A DNA stretch of 55,681 nt, from positions 1-55,681 of the forward strand of contig UQKV01000011.1 of assembly GCA_900541665.1 (NCBI GenBank). Direction: 5' to 3'. The number at the start of each line of letters is the position of its first letter. Position 1 is the stretch's first letter. Below the pieces are notes generated by a model that worked only from the letters and a program-made list of their open reading frames with translations, was not told the origin of the DNA and did not search any database. This document shows, in pieces, positions 8,440 to 16,598 of this stretch. This DNA comes from an uncultured Collinsella sp. GTDB taxonomy: Bacteria; Actinomycetota; Coriobacteriia; Coriobacteriales; Coriobacteriaceae. The translations under genes were made by a program, and so were the position numbers.

Positions 8440-9813
8440 ATGAAACTTACGGTCATAGGTGGCGGCGGCGTCCGCTCCATGTTTTTGGCAAAGAGCATAG
8501 CCCAGCAGGCGTCATCGCTTGGGATCGACGAACTTGTGTTTATGGACAATGATCCCGAGAAGCTGCGCATCTACGGTGGCCTTGCCGCCCATGTCTCGGG
8601 CATGCTTTGCCCCACGCTTAATTTTTCACTGACGGGCGATGCAGTCGAGGCCGTTAAGGACGCCGATTACGTGATTACGACGATTCGCGTCGGTGGGGAC
8701 CATATGCGCGTTCGCGATGAGCGCATTGCTCTTTCGCATGGGGTTCTTGGCCAAGAGACGACTGGCGCAGCCGGCGTGTCTTTTGCCATGCGCTCCGTCC
8801 CTGCGCTTGCTTCGTATTGCGAGTTAATCAAGAAGTACGCAAAGCCGGGCGTCAAGGTGTTTAACTTTACTAATCCCGCTGGCGTCGTATCTCAGGCCCT
8901 ACGCGATATGGGCTATGATTTTACTTATGGCATTTGCGATGCCCCCTCGGGCATGTTGCATCAGTTTGCCGAGTATAAAGGCGTTGATCCCGCATCGGTT
9001 CAGGGCGAGTGCTATGGACTCAACCACCTCTCGTTCTTCCGCAATGTGACGGTTGACGGCGAGGACATCATGTCCGACTTGATTCACGACGACGGGGCAT
9101 ATGCTCATACAGATCTTAGGTTCTTCGAGAAGGACCTCGTCCTAAATCGCGGATGCGTGCCAAATGAGTACCTATACTATTTCTACTATCGCGAGCGCGC
9201 CGTTGCCAACGTTCTCTCCTCGCCCCAGACGCGCGGCGAACTAATCGAAGAAATTAATCGAGAAATGACGAGCGAGCTTGCATCTATCGATATTGAGAAC
9301 GACTTCGAAAAAGGCCTCGCGTGCTTTGAGAAGTGGTACGGAATGCGCGAAAACAACTACATGGCGGCCGAGACGGGTATTCATCGCGACAAGCCGTGGA
9401 CGTTTGACGTGTACGGCAAAGATGCTGGCGGATACGCAGGTGTCGCGCTCCGCTTCATGGATATTGCTCGCTCTGGCAAGACGCAGCAGATGATCCTGTG
9501 CACCCCCAACAATGGCGCCATCCCCGGCCTTCTCGATACAGATGTCATTGAGTCAACGTGCGATATCTCCACCGATGGCTGCGTGCCGCATCGCGTCGAA
9601 GCCGATTCTGTGCCCGCGGGAAACCTCGAATTGATTCGTCGCGTCAAGTACTACGAGCGCACCGTGGCGCGTGGCATCGTTAACCGATCGAAGCGCGATA
9701 TTGTCGAGAGCCTCGCGATGCACCCGCTCGTTAATTCGTACTCCTTGGCGAAAGAAATCGCCGCGCAGTACTTTGAGCTTAACCGCGACTACATCGACGG
9801 CTGGACAGACTAG
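8440..9813 (+). CDS. GH4-family NAD-dependent 6-phospho-glycosidase
   Basis: Hydrolyses 6-phospho-glucosides by the redox/elimination mechanism of family GH4, using NAD and a divalent metal. The 457-residue protein has an N-terminal Rossmann motif (VIGGGGVRS), QETTGAAG (105-112), FTNP (143-146), a metal-ligand cysteine in CDAP (166-169) and GLNH (193-196). Alpha-type GH4 enzymes usually read CDMP and beta-type CN(V/I)P here. CDAP leans toward alpha, but the anomer is not settled. The ATG at 8440 follows GGGGG. Its place beside an EIICB and RpiR makes it the hydrolase of the phosphorylated product of that transporter. Confidence 0.85.
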   Translation: MKLTVIGGGGVRSMFLAKSIAQQASSLGIDELVFMDNDPEKLRIYGGLAAHVSGMLCPTLNFSLTGDAVEAVKDADYVITTIRVGGDHMRVRDERIALSHGVLGQETTGAAGVSFAMRSVPALASYCELIKKYAKPGVKVFNFTNPAGVVSQALRDMGYDFTYGICDAPSGMLHQFAEYKGVDPASVQGECYGLNHLSFFRNVTVDGEDIMSDLIHDDGAYAHTDLRFFEKDLVLNRGCVPNEYLYYFYYRERAVANVLSSPQTRGELIEEINREMTSELASIDIENDFEKGLACFEKWYGMRENNYMAAETGIHRDKPWTFDVYGKDAGGYAGVALRFMDIARSGKTQQMILCTPNNGAIPGLLDTDVIESTCDISTDGCVPHRVEADSVPAGNLELIRRVKYYERTVARGIVNRSKRDIVESLAMHPLVNSYSLAKEIAAQYFELNRDYIDGWTD

Positions 9814-9842
9814 TCTGGACGTTAAAACTAGAAATTATGGAT

Positions 9843-9878
9843 GGGCGGACCGGCGTTTATATTGGCGCCCGTTCGCCC
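9843..9878 (+). other. GC-rich hairpin between GH4 and membrane-protein genes
   Basis: GGGCGGACCGGCG and CGCCCGTTCGCCC pair over 11 of 13 bases. No T tract follows, so it may be an mRNA-processing or stability hairpin rather than a terminator. Confidence 0.4.
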
Positions 9879-9903
9879 TGCTTAGTAAGAAAACGGGTAT
9901 AGA

Positions 9904-10731
9904 GTGAACTTGCGAGAGAACTTCAATGTCTTTCTGGAATCGGGCGATAGGGCGAAGGAATGCCGGAGTGGCTGCACGATGGCGTTATATATCCCCTTGT
10001 TTGTTATGAGCGCGCTTCAAATTGGTGTATCAAACGTTGCAACTGAGCTCGCCTATATCAATCCGTCCATTACGCTTATTTGCACTGTGGTCGCGGCCTT
10101 TTTAAACCTGCTTCTATCGAATGTGGCTTTTTCATTATTTGCCGTCGACCGGTCCAAAGAGACGGTGCAACCTGCTCGAACCCCTCCGGTTTATCTCTTG
10201 GCCTCGACGGTTCCCCTCCAGATTTCTGGGGCGCTGCTAATTTATTTGGTTCACTTGATTTTATCGGCAATTGTAGTCTTTGCCTCGCTTGCGAGCAGTC
10301 AGCTCGGGGTGTTGTGCTCGCTTGTGGTGGCAGTAATCGTGACGCTTCTTTCCGCGTCGTTCGTATTCGTGTTAATTGAAGATGCGGACGTGGAGCAGAG
10401 GGGACTACGAGGCATTCGGTTTGCACCACGCTACATCATGCGTTCGGTCACGGTGCTTCGTTCCTCCTGGAGAGAAATCGCGCGTCCCGCAACGCTGCTG
10501 GTGGCATGGAACCTGGTTGCAAGTTGCGCTATCCAGGTTCTTGTTGGATGGGTAGTTTCGAGTGCGGCGCTGCCGTCGGCACTTTCAGTGACGGCGCTTG
10601 TGCATGAGGGACTTTATTATGGGGCGTTTGCTTATATGCTGCTTTTGCTAGTTCATTGTGCGGTTGCGAGTTGGCTCGAAATTGACGTGCTCATGGGGGT
10701 GTCCTTGTGCGTATCCGAGCAGGCGCGATAG
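9904..10731 (+). CDS. Polytopic membrane protein of unknown function
   Basis: I do not recognise this 275-residue protein. It has about five hydrophobic stretches (near residues 27-50, 55-80, 95-125, 130-157 and 195-260) separated by short polar loops, so it should be an integral membrane protein. A charged loop (EDADVEQRGLRGIRFAPRYIMR) lies near 160-180. The GTG at 9904 lacks a strong ribosome-binding site; an internal ATG at 9979 (MALYIP) is an alternative. It follows the GH4 gene on the same strand after about 90 bases and may be cotranscribed with it, but nothing links it firmly to sugar use. Confidence 0.6.
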   Translation: MNLRENFNVFLESGDRAKECRSGCTMALYIPLFVMSALQIGVSNVATELAYINPSITLICTVVAAFLNLLLSNVAFSLFAVDRSKETVQPARTPPVYLLASTVPLQISGALLIYLVHLILSAIVVFASLASSQLGVLCSLVVAVIVTLLSASFVFVLIEDADVEQRGLRGIRFAPRYIMRSVTVLRSSWREIARPATLLVAWNLVASCAIQVLVGWVVSSAALPSALSVTALVHEGLYYGAFAYMLLLLVHCAVASWLEIDVLMGVSLCVSEQAR

Positions 10732-10860
10732 CCCGAAGATAAAGCCGCGTTTTCGACATTGAGTTCCTGCGTACCTTGCTTTCTAAGCAGAATTGGCGCG
10801 CCGTCTGTTAACGATCGTTTTCCAAGAATTCTTTTGTTGCTCATTTTATAGACTTCTCAT

Positions 10861-10869
10861 TGCTATAAT
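10861..10869 (+). promoter_or_regulatory. Extended -10 promoter of the MFS exporter gene
   Basis: TGCTATAAT is a perfect extended -10 element (TGnTATAAT) 38 bases before the start codon. The surrounding sequence is AT-rich; no good -35 box is seen. Confidence 0.55.
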
Positions 10870-10906
10870 CGCCCACCGCTCAAGATAATCGGAGAGGTTT
10901 TCCTAT

Positions 10907-12103
10907 ATGGCTCAAACAAAGCAAGGTGGTATCGCACTCAGGCAGTGGCTCCCGCTTATCGGGCTCACCTGCTGTGCGTTCGTGTTCAACACGTCGGAGT
11001 TTATGCCCATCGGCCTTTTGACTGATATCGCCGCGTCGTTCTCGCTCACCGAGGCCCAGGCGGGCATCATGATCTCGGTCTATGCCTGGGGCGTCATGCT
11101 GCTGTCGTTGCCGCTCATGATGTTCGCTTCGCGTTTCGAGTTTAAGCGGATGCTGCTGGGCGTGCTTGCCGTGTTCTCGCTCGGTCAGTTCCTGTCCGCT
11201 GTGGCGCCGACCTATCCCATCCTGGTCTGCGCGCGCCTGGTGGTCGCTTGCGCACATGCCGTGTTCTGGTCAGTCGCCTCGATTATGGCCTCGCGCCTGG
11301 TCGACACTCGCCACGGCGCGCTCGCCATCAGCATGATCGCTACGGGCTCGTCCATCGCGCAGATCTTTGGCCTGCCCCTCGGTCGCGCCATTGGCCTGGC
11401 CGTGGGCTGGCGTATGACGTTTGCCGTGGTCGGAGCGCTGTCTGCTGTCGCGGTCGTCTACCAGGCAACGGTGTTCCCGGCCATGCCGGCGGGTGAGCGC
11501 TTTACCGTCAAACAGCTGCCTGAGCTGCTCAAGAACCCGCTCCTCATCGCGCTCTACGCAGTCACGGTCTTCATGGCGACCGGCTATTACGCAAGCTACA
11601 GCTATATCGAGCCTTTCCTGGCTCAGGTCGCCCATGTCGACGCAAGCGCTATCACCATGACGCTGACGGCGTTCGGCTGCTCCGGTCTGCTCGGAAGCTG
11701 GCTGTTCGGCCGCCTGTTCGATGGGCATCGCTTCCCGTTCTTGGCTATCACGCTCTCCGGCGTGCCGGTGGCCCTGCTGCTCATGGGGCCGGCCGCATCG
11801 TCGCTCGTGACAGTGCTTGCCGTCTGCGCACTGTGGGGTTGCTGCGCCACGGCCTTTAACGTGGCGTTTCAGGCCGAGCTCATCAAGCACACGCCGGCAG
11901 ATTCGTCGGCCGTCGCCATGTCGATCTTCTCGGGCCTGTTCAATCTGGGCATTGGCACGGGTACCGCGATCGGCGGAGCCGTGGTTTCGGGTCCCGGTAT
12001 CGCCTGGATCGGCTTCGCGGGCGGGTCGATTGCCGTCGTGGGCGTCATCCTCGCTATCACGGTGATGTTCCCGGCCATTCGCCGCGCCAAGCCCGTCGCC
12101 TAA
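10907..12103 (+). CDS. MFS exporter, DHA1 family, SotB/AraJ-like sugar efflux type
   Basis: Twelve-helix major facilitator of 398 residues in the cytoplasmic membrane. The N terminus (FVFNTSEFMPIGLLTDIA) and the first cytoplasmic loop are typical of SotB (YdeA)-like proteins that export arabinose or IPTG-like sugars; related DHA1 pumps export drugs, so the substrate is not certain. The ATG at 10907 follows CGGAGAGG. It is a single-gene unit: an extended -10 promoter precedes it and a repeat-type terminator follows it. Confidence 0.8.
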   Translation: MAQTKQGGIALRQWLPLIGLTCCAFVFNTSEFMPIGLLTDIAASFSLTEAQAGIMISVYAWGVMLLSLPLMMFASRFEFKRMLLGVLAVFSLGQFLSAVAPTYPILVCARLVVACAHAVFWSVASIMASRLVDTRHGALAISMIATGSSIAQIFGLPLGRAIGLAVGWRMTFAVVGALSAVAVVYQATVFPAMPAGERFTVKQLPELLKNPLLIALYAVTVFMATGYYASYSYIEPFLAQVAHVDASAITMTLTAFGCSGLLGSWLFGRLFDGHRFPFLAITLSGVPVALLLMGPAASSLVTVLAVCALWGCCATAFNVAFQAELIKHTPADSSAVAMSIFSGLFNLGIGTGTAIGGAVVSGPGIAWIGFAGGSIAVVGVILAITVMFPAIRRAKPVA

Positions 12104-12118
12104 TCACGTTCCCTCATC

Positions 12119-12190
12119 AGTTGCGGTGGAATAGTCCCTGTTTAAGGCCTCTGAAGGCCCAAGCAGGAACTATTCCACCGCAACTTATTT
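12119..12190 (+). terminator. Terminator-like inverted repeat, copy 2 of a dispersed family
   Basis: Arms at 12119-12140 and 12164-12185 pair over 21 of 22 bases (AGTTGCGGTGGAATAGT...) and are followed by TATTTTGGG. The arms are nearly the same sequence as those at 2666-2730, while the loops differ. Confidence 0.65.
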
Positions 12191-12255
12191 TGGGGAGAGG
12201 ATACAAGCTGGGCATACAATGGATGTCGTTGTGTTGAGCTTACCGGGAGGTTGCT

Positions 12256-13632
12256 ATGTGGGCATACGAGACGACGTTCTATCAGATCTATCCGCTGGGC
12301 TTTTGCGGAGCTCCGCGCGAAAACGCCGCGCCCGTTGCCGAGGATGAGCTCGCCCAGGCTGCTAACGCCGTGCCCAACCCCGATGCTCCTATCATGAAAA
12401 TCGCCCAATGGGCCGACTACCTGCAAAAACTCGGTATTGGCGCTGTGCTCATCAACCCGCCGCTCGAGTCCGATAGTCATGGCTACGACACGCGCAGCCT
12501 GCGCCACATCGACCGCCGCCTGGGTGGGGACGCCGACTTTGCCGCCGTATGCGACACGCTGCATGCCCATGGCATCCGCGTGGTGCTCGATGCCGTCTTC
12601 AACCACGTCGGCCGCGGTTTTTGGGCCTTCCGCGACGTGCAGGAGCGCAAGTGGGACTCGCCCTACAAGGACTGGTTTCACATTAGCTTTGACGGCGACT
12701 CCTGCTATGGCGACGGCTTTTGGTACGAGGGCTGGGAGGGCCATTTTGAGCTTGTGAAGCTCAACCTGCAAAATCCCGCCGTGGTCGATTACCTGCTTGA
12801 GTCCGTGCGTCGCTGGGCCGAGGTCTTTGGCATCGACGGCCTGCGCTTGGACGTCGCCTATATGCTCGACCGCGACTTCATGCGCCGCCTGCATACTTTT
12901 ACCCGTGAGCTCAAGCCCGACTTTGTGCTGATTGGTGAGACGCTCCACGGCGACTACAGCCAGATCGTCAACGACGAGATGCTTGACTCCTGCACCAACT
13001 ACGAGTGCTACAAGGGCCTGTACTCCAGCTTTAACTCGGTCAACATGTTCGAGATTGCCCATTCGCTGCACCGCCAGTTTGGCGGCGATCCGTGGTGCAT
13101 CTACCGCGGCAAGCACCTGTTGTCGTTTGTCGACAATCACGACGTGCCGCGCCTGGCGAGCATCCTTACCGACAAGTCCTGTCTGCGCCCCGCTTATGGC
13201 ATGCTCTTTGGCATGCCGGGCATCCCGTGCGTCTACTATGGCAGTGAGTGGGGGATTCCTGGCGAAAAGGGCGGCCCCGATGGTGACTGGGCGCTGCGAC
13301 CTGCGCTCGATGAGCCTGCGCCCAACGAGCTGACGGCCTTCATCAAGCAGCTCGCGCACCTGCGCTCGGCAGACGACGCGGCGGCCCGTGCCCTCAACTA
13401 CGGTGCCTATCACAACGTGGTGATCCAGAACAAGCAGCTGCTGTTCGAGCGCGCCTGCGACGACGCGACGGTGCTCGTGGCGGTCAATGCCGTGAACGAG
13501 CCCTATACCTTTGGAGCCGGCGAGCTCAACGGCTCCTTTGCCGACCTACTTGCCGACGGCGCGCCCACAGTCGAGCTAACGGGTGCCCTTGAGCTTGCAC
13601 CCTACGAGGTGCGCTATCTGTTGAGAGCCTAG
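12256..13632 (+). CDS. GH13 alpha-amylase-family glycosidase
   Basis: Intracellular alpha-glucan or maltodextrin-processing enzyme of 458 residues without a signal peptide. All four GH13 regions are visible: DAVFNHVG (112-119), GLRLDVAYM with the nucleophile Asp199, IGETLHG with the acid/base Glu228, and FVDNHDVPR with Asp296. A short beta C domain ends the protein. It is small for the family and lacks extra N-terminal domains, which fits cytoplasmic neopullulanase/cyclomaltodextrinase-like or oligosaccharide hydrolases; the exact specificity is unclear. The ATG at 12256 follows GGGAGG. A DNA-glycosylase gene starts three bases after its stop, so the two are probably cotranscribed. Confidence 0.88.
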   Translation: MWAYETTFYQIYPLGFCGAPRENAAPVAEDELAQAANAVPNPDAPIMKIAQWADYLQKLGIGAVLINPPLESDSHGYDTRSLRHIDRRLGGDADFAAVCDTLHAHGIRVVLDAVFNHVGRGFWAFRDVQERKWDSPYKDWFHISFDGDSCYGDGFWYEGWEGHFELVKLNLQNPAVVDYLLESVRRWAEVFGIDGLRLDVAYMLDRDFMRRLHTFTRELKPDFVLIGETLHGDYSQIVNDEMLDSCTNYECYKGLYSSFNSVNMFEIAHSLHRQFGGDPWCIYRGKHLLSFVDNHDVPRLASILTDKSCLRPAYGMLFGMPGIPCVYYGSEWGIPGEKGGPDGDWALRPALDEPAPNELTAFIKQLAHLRSADDAAARALNYGAYHNVVIQNKQLLFERACDDATVLVAVNAVNEPYTFGAGELNGSFADLLADGAPTVELTGALELAPYEVRYLLRA

Positions 13633-13635
13633 CCC

Positions 13636-14199
13636 ATGGCCGTGTCTGACGAGGGCTATCAACATATTGAGCATGGGTTTGAGCCCGTGTTCGACCAGCA
13701 CTCGCGCGTTTTGGTGCTCGGATCGTTTCCCTCGGTGCTTTCGCGCGCCAATGCCTTTTATTACGGCAACCCTCAGAATCGCTTTTGGCGTGTGATGGCC
13801 GCGTGCCTCGGTGCGTCCGTGCCGCCCAACGAGGGCGATTCTTTGGCGGACGGCGAGCCCGCGAAGCTCGACGCCTCGATTGCCGCCAAGCGATCCATGC
13901 TGCTGAGCGTCGGCGTAGCCCTGTGGGATGTGATTGAGAGCTGCGACATTAAGGGCTCGAGTGACGCGAGCATTCGCAACGTTGTGCCGGCACATATCGA
14001 GTGCATTACCGATGCCGCGCCGATCGAGGTCGTTGTCTGTAACGGCGGTACGGCAGGGCGACTCTACAAACGCTACTTGCAAGATCGGACGGGGCTGCCC
14101 GCCATCGTCCTGCCCTCGACAAGTCCTGCCAATGCCGCCTGGCGCCTGGAACGTCTTGTTGAGCGTTGGCACGAAGCCGTTGACTGGGCTGTTATTTAA
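13636..14199 (+). CDS. Uracil-DNA-glycosylase superfamily protein, probable DNA-deoxyinosine (hypoxanthine) glycosylase
   Basis: Base-excision repair enzyme of 187 residues. LGSFPSVLSRANAFYYGNPQNRFW (split over 28-51) is the motif-1 region typical of family 6 UDGs, which remove hypoxanthine, and PSTSPAN (160-166) corresponds to motif 2. The length fits that family. The ATG at 13636 is three bases after the GH13 stop, with only a weak GAGAG site; translational coupling is likely. It ends one base before the convergent gene at 14201. Repair of deaminated adenine is inferred from the family. Confidence 0.8.
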   Translation: MAVSDEGYQHIEHGFEPVFDQHSRVLVLGSFPSVLSRANAFYYGNPQNRFWRVMAACLGASVPPNEGDSLADGEPAKLDASIAAKRSMLLSVGVALWDVIESCDIKGSSDASIRNVVPAHIECITDAAPIEVVVCNGGTAGRLYKRYLQDRTGLPAIVLPSTSPANAAWRLERLVERWHEAVDWAVI

Positions 14200-14200
14200 T

Positions 14201-14863
14201 TTAGATTTTTGTTTGAGCGTGGGCGCCCAGACGTTTCAGAACGCCTCGCCAGATCGGCGCGGGCACGGCTGGCTCGGCGCAAACCATACCGTCGACGTCG
14301 ACGTTGACGGCATTGCCGCCGCCAAGTCGCTGCGCATGCTCGACGGAGCAGCCCATGCGAACGGCGCCTACGAGCTTGTCCATCGCTTCCGAAAATGGTC
14401 GACGCAATAGGCCCATGCGCGGGGAGTGGCGAAGCGCCGCGATGCCGCTGCCGGCGCAGATGGCAACGCCGCCACACCACAATTGGTCATGGCGCTCACA
14501 TGCCTTGCGCAGGCGAACGGCGGTCCCACGCGCCCGCTCAGTGCCCTCTTGTGCGGCTCGAATCGCGGCATAGACGCGCGTTCCCGTACCGCCAAAGCGC
14601 TCAAGCGCCTGCTCGATGGCTGTCAACGTCTCATCGTCAGCCACATCTTCAATGGCCAGCACGATGCCATCGGCAACGCCGTCGGCATTATCCGCCTTCA
14701 AGTCAACCGGGTGGGGGAGTACGGTGCCGGAAAGCCGGGCATAGGCCGCGATGGCATCCTGCAGGTCCCAGAGCAAAAACTCAAGATCGGCGCTATTGGG
14801 AATGCTGATATACGCGATGGTTTGCAACGTTTTTGGTACATCGCCGCATGCGGTCGTCTCCAT
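14201..14863 (-). CDS. Hypothetical protein, possibly flavodoxin-like
   Basis: I do not recognise this 220-residue protein. The first half alternates hydrophobic strands and helices (TLQTIAYISIPN, GIVLAIEDVADDETLTAIEQAL, TRVYAAIRAAQEG). The middle has WCGGVAICAGSGIAALRHSPRMGLLRRPFSEAMDKLVGAVRMG, which recalls the second half of flavodoxin-like oxidoreductases, but the phosphate-binding loop expected at the N terminus is not clear. No membrane segments or signal peptide. The ATG at 14863 follows AAAGGGGG. It is transcribed alone, convergent with the DNA glycosylase and divergent from the aminotransferase. Confidence 0.7.
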   Translation of the reverse strand: METTACGDVPKTLQTIAYISIPNSADLEFLLWDLQDAIAAYARLSGTVLPHPVDLKADNADGVADGIVLAIEDVADDETLTAIEQALERFGGTGTRVYAAIRAAQEGTERARGTAVRLRKACERHDQLWCGGVAICAGSGIAALRHSPRMGLLRRPFSEAMDKLVGAVRMGCSVEHAQRLGGGNAVNVDVDGMVCAEPAVPAPIWRGVLKRLGAHAQTKI

Positions 14864-14956
14864 GCCGCCCCCTTTCCGGCTCGTTTCCGTTTAGGTTACA
14901 CCGTCTGGCGGCACCTCGCCGCGCTATCCTAGTGCAACCCTTACGAAAGGAACGCC

Positions 14957-16093
14957 ATGCGCCTGCCCATGAATACCTCGCTTGCCACGCTTAAGCCCTC
15001 CGGTATCCGCCGGATCAACGCACTCGCCGCCCAGCACCCGGGGTGCATCGCGCTTGCGCTTGGCGAGCCCGATTTTCCCACGCCCGATGTGATTAGCGCC
15101 GAGGTGACCGCCGCACTGGACCGCGGTGACACGCACTATCCGCCCAACAACGGTCGCCCCGCCCTGCGTGATGCACTGTCCAAATATATGGATGACGCGG
15201 GCCTGGCGTTTTCCGCCGATGAGGTCATCCTGACCGACGGTGCGACCGAGGCACTGTCGGCAACATTCATGGCTATGCTCAACCCCGGCGACGAGGTCAT
15301 TATCCCCACGCCGGCCTTTGGCCTGTACGAAAGCATCGTCGTGGCCAACCACGCCAAAGCAGTCTATTTGGATACGGAGCCTGCGCAATTTCAGATTGAC
15401 GAGGATGCGCTTCGTGCTTGCGTGACGCCGGCGACCAAGGCCATCGTCATCTGCTCGCCCAACAATCCTACGGGCTGCATCCTCGACGCGGCTTCGCTCG
15501 ACGCCGTGGCGCACGTGGCGGAGCAGGCGGGCATCTACGTGGTCTGCGACGACGTGTATAACCGTCTGGTCTATGTGGATGGCTACGAGCGCTTCGCCCA
15601 GCGTCACCCGGAGCTTCGCGATCAGACGGTCGTCATCGAGAGCTTTTCCAAGCCCTGGGCCATGACCGGCTGGCGCTTGGGCTGGCTCGCAGCGGCAGGG
15701 CCCGTCATCGCCGAGATCGCAAAAGCTCACCAATACCTAGTATCGAGCGCCGTTTCCTTCGAGATGGACGCCGCAGCCCGAGCCCTCACCGTCGACCCAA
15801 CCCCCATGCTCAAAGTCTACCGAGCCCGCCGCGAGCGCGTACTCGAAGCCTTAAACGCCATGGACCTCGACGTAGTGGAACCGGCAGGCGCCTTCTACGC
15901 CTTCCCCAGCATCAAACAATTCGGCCTAACAAGCGAAGACTTCTGCATCAAAGCCATTAAAGAGGCAAACGTAGCCCTAGTCCCGGGCGACTGTTTCGGC
16001 ACCGAAGGCCACATCCGCCTAAGCTACTGCGTCTCCGACAAAGACCTAGACGAAGGACTAGCCCGCCTGTCCAACTTCGTTTCAACCCTGTAG
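14957..16093 (+). CDS. PLP-dependent aminotransferase, class I/II (AspC/PatA-like)
   Basis: Transaminase of 378 residues using pyridoxal phosphate. Landmarks: the substrate-entry motif ALGEPDFPTP (34-43), the PLP-phosphate site TDGATEAL (93-100), NNPTG (169-173), Asp199 contacting the pyridine nitrogen, and Lys232 in SFSKPWAMTGWRLGW forming the Schiff base. It fits subgroup I-gamma aspartate/aromatic aminotransferases; the amino donor cannot be fixed. The ATG at 14957 follows ACGAAAGGA. From about 15720 to the stop the third codon positions become rich in A and C and poor in T and G (Lys all AAA, many CTA and GTA), unlike the first two thirds of the gene. The large inverted repeat begins about 40 bases after the stop. 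Confidence 0.88.
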   Translation: MRLPMNTSLATLKPSGIRRINALAAQHPGCIALALGEPDFPTPDVISAEVTAALDRGDTHYPPNNGRPALRDALSKYMDDAGLAFSADEVILTDGATEALSATFMAMLNPGDEVIIPTPAFGLYESIVVANHAKAVYLDTEPAQFQIDEDALRACVTPATKAIVICSPNNPTGCILDAASLDAVAHVAEQAGIYVVCDDVYNRLVYVDGYERFAQRHPELRDQTVVIESFSKPWAMTGWRLGWLAAAGPVIAEIAKAHQYLVSSAVSFEMDAAARALTVDPTPMLKVYRARRERVLEALNAMDLDVVEPAGAFYAFPSIKQFGLTSEDFCIKAIKEANVALVPGDCFGTEGHIRLSYCVSDKDLDEGLARLSNFVSTL

Positions 16094-16129
16094 CCCTCAG
16101 GGACGCAACACATCAGCCCACCGACCCAA

Positions 16130-16385
16130 GCATTATGAGTGGGGGCGTCAGCCAACGAAAACCCGGGCTGCCCAAAGTCAACGCAGGCACGCGCCGCCGA
16201 AGGCCAGGCACAAGGTTTTCGTAGATTCCGCACGAGCCGAAGAGCACTTAATGTGCTCTTCGTGCGAGCCAGGACTTGACCGAGCGAAAACCTTGCGTCT
16301 GGCCTTCGGCAGCGCGTGCCGGATGGTGGAATTGTGTGCAGCCCGGTTTTCCGTTGACCGACGCCGGGGTCCCCGCCATAATACT
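16130..16385. repeat. Large fold-back inverted repeat A, about 256 bp, overlapping the L10 promoter
   Basis: The central palindrome AGCACTTAATGTGCT (16243-16257, arms longer by a few bases) is flanked by CGCACG/CGTGCG. Next come 36-base arms (16186-16221 and 16285-16320) that pair at 33 of 36 positions. Beyond these are further imperfect complementary blocks (GGGCTGC at 16165-16171 with GCAGCCC near 16338-16344, and CATTAT near 16130 with ATAATA near 16378). The right arm contains the L10 promoter and the left arm is a decayed inverted copy of it. No coding frame is conserved across the element. Confidence 0.85.
16354..16382 (+). promoter_or_regulatory. Sigma-70 promoter of the rplJ-rplL operon
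   Basis: TTGACC (16354-16359) and CATAAT (16377-16382) are spaced by 17 bases, upstream of the L10 leader. The promoter lies within the right arm of inverted repeat A. Confidence 0.7.
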
Positions 16386-16404
16386 TTCAGTTCACGCACG
16401 AATC

Positions 16405-16533
16405 CGCTGCCAGAGACAGCCGGCGCAAACGGGTCTTACCCGCGAGCTTAATGGGACTTCCCGCCAGCCGAGGTGGTCGAGTAGATATGTCTTCTCGCCC
16501 CCGTCGCTCATGCAGCGCGGGGGCTTTCTTTTT
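16405..16533 (+). ncRNA. Ribosomal protein L10 leader with terminator-type hairpin
   Basis: The segments GAGACAGCCGGCG (about 16413-16425) and CAGCCGAGGTGGT (about 16465-16477) are the conserved strands of the L10 (rplJ) autoregulatory leader, where L10-L12 binds its own mRNA. They are followed by a GC-rich stem (16497-16503 with 16518-16524, GCCCCCG/CGGGGGC) and a T-rich run to 16533, which is a classic attenuator terminator before rplJ. Confidence 0.8.
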
Positions 16534-16598
16534 GGACATGCCCCCGTCACGTCCTTGTGGCGGACCGTGCCCGGAAAGAATTCGAGGAGGTGTAATTC

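Noticed and set aside
16130..16385. Insertion sequence or integron at the large inverted repeat
   Set aside because: There is no transposase or integrase frame, no target-site duplication that I can see, and the arms duplicate local sequence rather than enclosing cargo.
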